Under the pieces are notes generated by a model. The model worked only from the letters and a program-made list of their open reading frames with translations, ran no database searches and was not told the DNA's origin. A stretch of DNA of 64,000 nucleotides, taken from the NCBI GenBank assembly GCA_963383645.1, contig OY726565.1, positions 31,244,534 to 31,308,533 of the forward strand. Direction: 5' to 3'. Made by a program: the position numbers and the translations under genes. Source of the DNA: Muscardinus avellanarius (Eukaryota; Chordata; Mammalia; Rodentia; Gliridae). Positions 58,118-64,000 of this stretch are shown piece after piece. Each line of letters begins with the position of its first letter. Positions within the stretch are counted from its first letter, which is position 1.

Positions 58118-58899
58118 AAATCTCCACACTGATCTCCATAGTGGCTGAACTAGCTTGCACTCCCACCAGCAGTGTAAAAGGGTTCTTCTTTTCTCACATA
58201 CATGCTAGGATGTTGTTATTTGACTTCTTTATGCTTGCCACTCTGATTGAGGTTAGATGGAATCTCATGTATCTATTGGCCATTTGTAGCTCTTTTGTGT
58301 GAAGTGTCCGGATCCATCATATGATCTGGCTATTAACTCCTGGGTATCTTTACAAAGGGGTTGAAATCAGAGAACTACAGCAAGATATGCATACCCATGT
58401 TCATAGCAGCACAATTTACAATAGCCAAATTATAGAACCAACCTAGGTCTCCATCAACAGATGTATGGATTGCAAAATTATGGGAAATACACACAATGGA
58501 ATTCTACTCAGCAATAAAAAAGAACAAAATCATATCATTCGCAAGAAGATGGAAAGACCTGGAGAACATTATGTTAAGTGAGATCAGCCAACCACAGAAA
58601 GAGAAGGGACATGTGTTTTCTCTAATATGCCCAAACTAGGGACTATTAGGAATACCAGAGGGACTCCAAATAATGGAGAGGCACCTCAGCAAAGCTGAAA
58701 TGGAGGGTAGGAGAAGAAGAGGGCTGAGGTTGATTAATGGAGGAGCTACTTCTAATATGTGTAAAAGTATGAATGTAGCATGGTCAACCTGGACACTTAT
58801 TGTTGCAGGGTGAGGGAAAGTGGGGAGAAGGGAACCAAGCACAGTCTGAATGTATGCCATTTTCAATATGATACATATAAAAACAAAAAAATTAAAAAT
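58118..58899 (+). mobile_element. L1 3' end with inverted 5' segment (twin priming)
   Basis: Bases 58118-58312 match L1 ORF2 in antisense (compare 10150 onward), and 58313-58899 match the L1 3' end in sense (GAGAACTACAGC, then CACACAATGGAATTCTACTC). The sense part ends in an A-rich tail. AAATAAAAATAG occurs just before (58106-58117) and just after (58900-58911). This is the usual signature of twin priming. Copy C of the VNTR element begins 50 bp further on. Confidence 0.8.
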
Positions 58900-59134
58900 A
58901 AATAAAAATAGGATAATGTTTTTTGAGCTCTAAAAAGTTCTGTAAAATTTTGATATTCTATAGACCCCTGGAGAAACCGGGCCCAGTAAGATGCTGGGTT
59001 CTGGGCAGGGGTCGCGCGCGGGGCACGCCAGCCGGGCCCGGGTCGCGGGACTCTGGGCCCCAGGCCGAACTGCGCGTAGCACGCCAGACCCCTGGAAAAA
59101 CCGGTCCCAGAACAGAAAAAGAAAAAGAAAAATA

Positions 59135-59595
59135 TCGGAGAGGAGGTAAGAAAGCCGTTATGGATGCCAGGACACTGGAGATGCAGACAAAACTTATCTA
59201 AATGCACTGGAACTTATGGAAAAATTTGCCGTAAAAGAGGACTGCTATTTCTCTATATTGTTAAGAATCTCAAACATCACCTGTAAGGAGAGAATTTAGC
59301 GGAGACCAAGGAGAAATGCTGTGTTGAAAGAGTTCTCCGCGATGGTGGTGGAGACTTGTATTCAGGAGAAGCAGAAATCGGATCCTACCAACTTTATTTT
59401 TTTGGAGAAATTACACCAAATGTCGAATGCTACCATGACGCATGCTTAGGAACACTGGACAACATTCAGAGTGGAAAAAGAGCCTGGGAAGGATTTGAAA
59501 TGGTGGAGGCAGTGGCAATGCCAATGGCCAATACTCAGGGAAGGCAGAGATCTGATACATTACACCTGGAACCTTTGAAATAATAACCACAGAGA
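59135..59595 (+). other. Unidentified module in 5' domain of copy C
   Basis: This non-repetitive stretch joins the GC-rich leader to the VNTR. Its base composition differs from both neighbours. It has short broken frames, including one at 59356-59583 (75 codons) and another preceding frame starting at 59161. I do not recognise any domain. It could be a captured exon or cDNA piece of a host gene, or an old retroelement part. Confidence 0.5.
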
Positions 59596-59599
59596 CAGT

Positions 59600-61445
59600 G
59601 ATCGGAACCTGCTGAGGGGTTAGGCGGGCACCGGGGCCAGTGGCTGACATCGGAACTTGCTGTGATGCAAGGCCACTACTGAGGCCTCCGTGGCCGGGAT
59701 TGGAACCTGCCGAGGGGTTAGACCGATGCTGGGGCCAGTGAGGCCGGCATTGGAGCCTGCCGTGAGGCAAGGCCGGTGCTGGGGCCTCCAAGGTCGGGTC
59801 CGGAACCTGCTGAGGTGTTAGGCTGGTGCTGGGGCCAGTGAGGCTGGCATCGGAGCCTGCCGTGAGGCAAGGCCGGTACTGGGGCCTCTGAGGCCAGGAT
59901 AATAGCCTGCCGAGGGGTTAGGCCGGTGCTGGGGTCAGCGAGGCCGGCATCGGAGCCTGCCGTGAGGCAAGGCCGGTGCGGGGCCTCCGAGGATGGGACC
60001 GGAGCCTGCTGAGGGGTTAGCCAGTGCTGGGGCCAGCGAGGCCGGCATCAGAGCCTGCCATGAGGCAAGGCCGATACTGGGGCCTCCGAGGTCAGGATAA
60101 GAGCCTGCCGAGGGGTTAGGCCGGTGCTGGCGCCAGTGAGGCCGGCATCAGAGCCTGCCATGAGGCAAGGCCGGTACTGGGGCCTCCGAGGCTGGAATAA
60201 GAGCCTGCTGAGGGTTAGGCCGGTGCTGGGGCCAGCGAGGCGGGCATCGGAGCCTGCCGTGAGGCAAGGCCGGTGCTGGGGCCTCCTAGGCCGGGATCGG
60301 AGCCTGCCGAGGGGTTAGGCCGGTGCTGGGGCCAGTGAGGCTGGCATCAGATCCTGCCATGAGGCAAGGCCGGTACTGGGCCCTCCTAGGCCAGGATCGG
60401 AGCCTCCCTTGAGGCAAGGCCGGTACTGGGGCCTCTGAGGCCAGGATAAGAGCCTGCTGAAGGGTTAGGCCGGTGCTGGGGCCAGCGAGGCCGGCATCGG
60501 AGCCTGCCGTAAGGCAAGGCCGGTGCTGGGGCCTCCAAGGCCAGGATAATAGCCTGCTGAGGGGTTAGGCCAGTTCTGGAGCCACTGAGGCCGGCATCGC
60601 AGCCTGCCGTGAGATATGGCTGATGCTGGGACCTCCGAGGCCAGTATCGGAGCTGGACAAGGGGTTAGGCCAGTGCTGGGGCCAGCGAGGCCGGCATCAG
60701 AGCCTGCCGTGAGGCATGGCCGGTGCTGGGGCCTCTGAGGCCAGGATCGGAGCCTGCTGAGGGGTTAGGCCGGTGCTTGGGCCAGTGAGGCCGGCACCGG
60801 AGCCTGCCATGAGGCAAGGCTGGTATTGGGGCGTCCGAGGCCGGGATTGGAGCCTGCCGAGGGGTGTGGCAGGAGCTGGGGCCAGTGAGGCCGGCATTGG
60901 AGCCTGCCGTGAGGCAAGGCCGGTGCTGAGGCCTCCGAAGCCGGGATCGGAGCCTACCTTGAGGCAAGGCCGGTACTGGGGCCTCCGAGGCCAGATAAGA
61001 GCCTGCTGAGGGGTTAGGCCGGTGCTGGGGCCAGTGAGGCCGGCATCGGAGCCTGCCGTGAGGCGAGGCCACCATCGGAGCCTGCCGTGAGACATGGCCA
61101 GTGCTGGGGCCTCCTAGGCCAGGAACGGAACCTGCCAAAGGGTTAGGCTGGTGCTGGGGCCAACGAGGCTGGCATTGGAGCCTGCCGTGAGGCTAGGCCG
61201 GTGCTTGGGGCCTCCGAGGTCGGGATTGGAATCCTGCTAAGGGGTTAGGCCGGTGCAGGGGCCAATGGCCGGCATGGGAGCCTGGCGTGAGGCAAGTTCA
61301 CTCCTGCAGCCTCCAAGGCCGGGACCAAAGCCAGCTTAGGGGTTAGACCGGTGCAGGGGCCAGCGAGACCAGAACTGGGGCCTCCCATGAGGCAAGGCCG
61401 CTGCTTGAGCCAGCGAGGTCTGGATCAGTCCACTGAGTAGCCAGG
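59600..61445 (+). repeat. VNTR of copy C: 50-bp monomers in 100-bp dimers
   Basis: Two related 50-bp half units alternate, one containing GGGGTTAGGCCGGTGCTGGG and one containing GAGGCAAGGCCGGTGCTGGG, so the period is 50 with a stronger period of 100. Units differ by scattered substitutions and small deletions; in some places two of the second type follow each other. GC and CpG content is far above the intron around it. The long open frames here come only from the repeat lacking stops. Confidence 0.9.
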
Positions 61446-62638
61446 CCACTACTGGGACCATCAAGAGTGGGATCGGTACTTGCAACGCAGCATGCACAGA
61501 GAAATATCACAGAAAATATAAATCAGACGCTTTTCTTAATCAGCAATAACTAGGAGGAAAAGGGCAACAGGAAGAGGTTGAGCTATAGAAAGGGCCCTAT
61601 AGTGAAGCAACAAATGTGACCAATCAGAGGGTATGTAATACTGGAGGATGGAGCCTCTTTAAAATGCTGGAGGTACATAAACAAATGTATCAAAGTAAAT
61701 CACCAAAGAAGCGTGGGATGGAGGGAGGGGAAGGGAATGGGATGGGGGCTGGAGGAGGGCTAATTGGATGATGTGTGCTTGTATATCCTCTCAAGTCTTG
61801 TACTCCAATGTGATTGATATATGACTACAATGCACCAATTTAAAAAATAAATTATTAAAAAATATTTTTCAAATAAAAAATTTTGATATTCTAGAAATTG
61901 TTTTAATCATAACATTGCACCTACTGGCTTATTATAGGTATAAGAAGTTCTGCTACTGAAAATTTTAATAAGAAGGAACTCAATCATTTTGTGTATGAAA
62001 ATAGCTTTTTTGCATGACCTAGGCAGGTGCCGTTTTGTGCTTTTGTTTTTTAAACTTGATTATAAGGGATTTAGAGTTTAAAAATCAACAGTTTTCCTTT
62101 TTTCAAATGAAATCATACTTGGGACATCTATATAGGAACATATGAAAGAGTTGCTGCTCTGGATAATACCGGCTAGAGAAGGCTGACCCCTCTCTCATCA
62201 TTCCCTCCATCTTTTAGCAGTAATCTCTGATTCACTTTTCAGTACCACTAGGTTTGCAGAACCATTTGGAACCACTGTACTAGCTATAACTTTTTCTGAC
62301 TCTAAAACTTTGTTTCAGTTATATATTTGAGTTACGCATATATCTGCTTTTGTTTCTTGAGAACAAACTGGATTTTTATTGGGTGATTCTTCATCTTCTC
62401 ATAAATAGATGACTACAGGAAACCTGACATCTTAAGTTTTGGTTTTAAAATTTTGTTTTTTTTTAGCATTGTAGAAGATCTATTTACCTCAAGCAATATT
62501 GAAGATTATTTCTTAAGAAGAGTGCCTGTAATAATTTTTAATGCTTCATGTTTGCTTAATGTACTTTCCTAAAAGACATAGTTCTTTAAAATCATATTGA
62601 CTTTGGAGATCAATGAGCTAATTAGAACTTTAATTTTT

Positions 62639-62845
62639 TTTTTTTTTTTTTTTTTTTTTTGGTGGTACTGGGGTTCCCAGAAGCCCTTCTACCTCCGGGC
62701 TACACTCCCAGACCTATTTTTACATTTTTTAATTTGGAAACAGGGTCTCCTAAGCCAGAGTGCGCTGCTGGCTTGGAACCTGCGCGATTCTCCTGTCGCT
62801 GCCTCCCAAGCGCGGGGATTACAAGCGTGCGCCACCACGCCCGGC
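62639..62845 (-). mobile_element. Young B1-ID SINE, short-linker subtype, intron 9
   Basis: Same subtype as 49325-49537. The perfect 15-bp duplication AGAACTTTAATTTTT lies at 62624-62638 and 62846-62860. It ends about 95 bp before exon 10. Confidence 0.92.
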
Positions 62846-62940
62846 AGAACTTTAATTTTTGACAGAATTATTTTTTATTTCAGATTTTGCTTATTCCGTT
62901 GCTCTATTTAATATGCTGATGTAATTTGACTTTATTATAG

Positions 62941-63118
62941 GTATTTTGCTGGAGATCAGTCAGCAGTTCTCTGAAGCAGTGTCGATGGGCCTATCCACGC
63001 CAGGTCTTTATTTCTGATATTGCTTTAAATAGAAGCAACATTCTATTTGTCACACAGGATGGGGAAGGATTTAGAGGAAAATGGTGTGAAGAAAAACGAA
63101 AGAGTTCTGAAAAGAAAG
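62941..63118 (+). CDS. IBTK: IBTK exon 10, residues 417-475, last exon seen
   Basis: The acceptor TTTATTATAG ends at 62940. The exon encodes VFCWRSVSSSLKQCRWAYPR and the segment with ILFVTQDGEGFRGKWCEEKR and SSEKK. It ends in phase 1 at donor AAAG|GTCAGT. Exon 11 onward lies outside the window. Confidence 0.93.
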
Positions 63119-63214
63119 GTCAGTTCATGTAAAAGGCAGCACATAAAAGTACCTTTTAGTTAACTTAAATTTGATAAGTATTACTAGGTTTTACCCATAA
63201 ACATTTTTATATTT

Positions 63215-63345
63215 ATATTTGTGATTAGTTTGTTTAATGCCTGTCTCCTATTAGAATGTAAGTTCAGTGACATCAAGGGCCATCAATATTCCACTGTATC
63301 TTTAATATCTGGCCTGTTTCCTGGCACATTTTAGTGCCTTGTTAA
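63215..63345 (+). repeat. L2 3'-end fragment, intron 10
   Basis: CTGTCTCCTATTAGAATGTA, AGTTCAGTGACATCAAGGGC and CTGTTTCCTGGCACATT follow the order of the L2 3' end. Confidence 0.6.
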
Positions 63346-63506
63346 GTGATACTTAAATTAATGAATTAACATATGCTAAAATGTATGTAAAGAACACATA
63401 TGATTAATTAGAAAATTACAAACATGTTCTTCAAAGTCATAAAGTCAAATAAAGTCAAATGAGTGAATTTTAGATACTGAATTGTTTTTTAAAAAAAATA
63501 TTTTTT

Positions 63507-63690
63507 TCAGTATAGGAGATGAAACCCAGGGGTATTCTACTTTTGAGTTACACTCAGGCCCTGTTTTTTTATTCTTTATTTTGAAACGGTTTCACTGAGT
63601 TGCAAAGGGCCTCACTAAGTAGCTGAGGCTGGTTGTGAACCCAGATCCTCCTGTCTTGGCCTCCTAAATGCTGAGATTAAAGGTGTGTGC
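63507..63690 (-). mobile_element. B1-ID SINE, intron 10
   Basis: GGAGATGAAACCCAGGGGTA to GATTAAAGGTGTGTGC; joined directly to the next copy. Confidence 0.86.
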
Positions 63691-63899
63691 TGAGCCCTGC
63701 CCCGGCCTCCGCACTGGGGATGTAACCCCGGGGGTATTGGACCTCCAAGGCACACTTCCAGCCCTATTTTTTAGTCTTTTTATTTTTGAAACAGGGTCTC
63801 ACTGAGTTGCGAAGGGCCTCACTAACTTCGCAAACCATGATCCTCCAGTCTCTGCTTCTGGAATGCTGGGATTACAAGCATGCACCACCACACCCTGCC
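63691..63899 (-). mobile_element. B1-ID SINE, intron 10
   Basis: GGGGATGTAACCCCGGGGGT to CACCACACCCTGCCC. Confidence 0.86.
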
Positions 63900-64000
63900 C
63901 ATGACAAGCTTTTAATGAGCTTTTAAAGATGCATAAAACAGGGTTAATGAGTCCCTGTTCTTGGGCACTCATACCTTATAGGAGCAATAGACATATATAT

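Larger units (their letters stand above)
58961..61876 (+). mobile_element. VNTR-composite non-LTR retroelement, longest copy (C)
   Basis: Order of parts: GC-rich leader (58961-59135) with a 25-bp direct repeat at 58962 and 59085; an unidentified module (about 59135-59595); about 37 repeats of a 50-bp monomer (59600-61445); a 3' domain (61445-61845) ending like L1 3' ends in the window (TGACTACAATGCACCAAT); an A-rich tail. A perfect 17-bp direct repeat (AAAATTTTGATATTCTA) flanks it at 58944-58960 and 61877-61893. This implies one insertion by L1-type reverse transcription. It has no reverse transcriptase, so it would be non-autonomous. I do not recognise the family. The build resembles SVA, but no Alu-like or SINE-R part is visible. 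Confidence 0.85.
28400..64000 (+). other. IBTK: IBTK gene, 5' part (exons 1-10), cut by window end
   Basis: IBTK encodes a cytoplasmic ankyrin/RCC1/BTB protein, known as an inhibitor of Bruton tyrosine kinase and as a CUL3 ubiquitin-ligase substrate adaptor. Seen here: a CpG-island promoter, a probable non-coding exon 1 and nine coding or partly coding exons whose translation closely matches mammalian IBTK as I remember it. Introns are 1: 28530-36041, 2: 36730-42960, 3: 43058-44773, 4: 44899-48933, 5: 49045-50606, 6: 50778-52622, 7: 52741-52823 (only 83 nt), 8: 53005-55349, 9: 55474-62940. All have GT-AG ends and phases are consistent. The 475 codons here are about a third of the roughly 1,350-residue protein; the BTB domains are not in the window. 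There is no frameshift or stop in any exon, so the gene looks functional. The transcription start (about 28400) is a guess. Confidence 0.95.

Noticed and set aside
60665..61138. Long proline/arginine-rich open frames on both strands of the VNTR (also 55738-56046, 59411-59791, 22046-22279)
   Set aside because: They arise because the GC-rich 50-bp repeat has few stops; many frames are open at once and none has a domain.
59600..61445. Regular repeats that might suggest a CRISPR array or a centromere-like satellite
   Set aside because: There are no unique spacers between repeats, the host is a mammal, and the array is bounded by retroelement ends with a target duplication.
58961..61876. Endogenous retrovirus as the explanation for copy C
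   Set aside because: There are no terminal repeats, no gag-pol-env order and no short 4-6 bp duplication; the 17-bp duplication and A-rich tail point to L1-type insertion.
63695..63899. tRNA-like text in many ID tails
   Set aside because: These are tRNA-derived SINE tails without a complete cloverleaf, so not tRNA genes.

Overview
The window looks like nuclear DNA of a squirrel-family rodent (Sciuridae). The main reason is that several dozen copies of a SINE with a B1 (7SL-like) head and an ID (tRNA-like) tail litter both strands, with rodent-type L1 3' ends, ID and MIR fragments around them. I cannot name the species. No bacterial, plasmid or viral gene is present. The one protein-coding gene I can support is the 5' part of IBTK (inhibitor of Bruton tyrosine kinase) on the + strand.

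Layout. Positions 1 to about 27,900 are intergenic: SINEs, microsatellites, MIR and L1 remnants, a 5'-truncated antisense L1 (9,320-11,390, with a SINE nested in it), a VNTR-retroelement copy on the minus strand (21,531-22,401) and an L1-like element with ORF1 but no ORF2 (23,629-26,419). A CpG island with two CCAAT boxes (about 28,020-28,830) is the IBTK promoter and holds non-coding exon 1. Intron 1 runs to 36,041. Exon 2 carries 367 nt of leader, an upstream ORF and the start codon at 36,409. Coding exons 2-10 follow to 63,118 and give 1,426 nt (475 codons plus one base): two ankyrin repeats, then RCC1-like repeats. Every splice junction is GT-AG and the phases join without a shift. The BTB domains and the C-terminal half lie beyond the window, so the gene is cut by its right edge.

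The most unusual content is a VNTR-composite retroelement that I do not recognise. The longest copy (58,961-61,876, intron 9) has a GC-rich 5' leader, an unidentified module of about 450 bp, about 1.85 kb of 50-bp repeats arranged as 100-bp dimers, an L1-like 3' end, an A-rich tail and a 17-bp perfect target-site duplication. A second copy lies 3.3 kb upstream in the same intron and a third is intergenic on the other strand. The layout resembles primate SVA but shows no Alu or SINE-R part. Also notable: a partial second copy of IBTK exon 7 in intron 8, a strong hairpin with a competing alternative in the IBTK leader, and a young SINE subtype with perfect target-site duplications.
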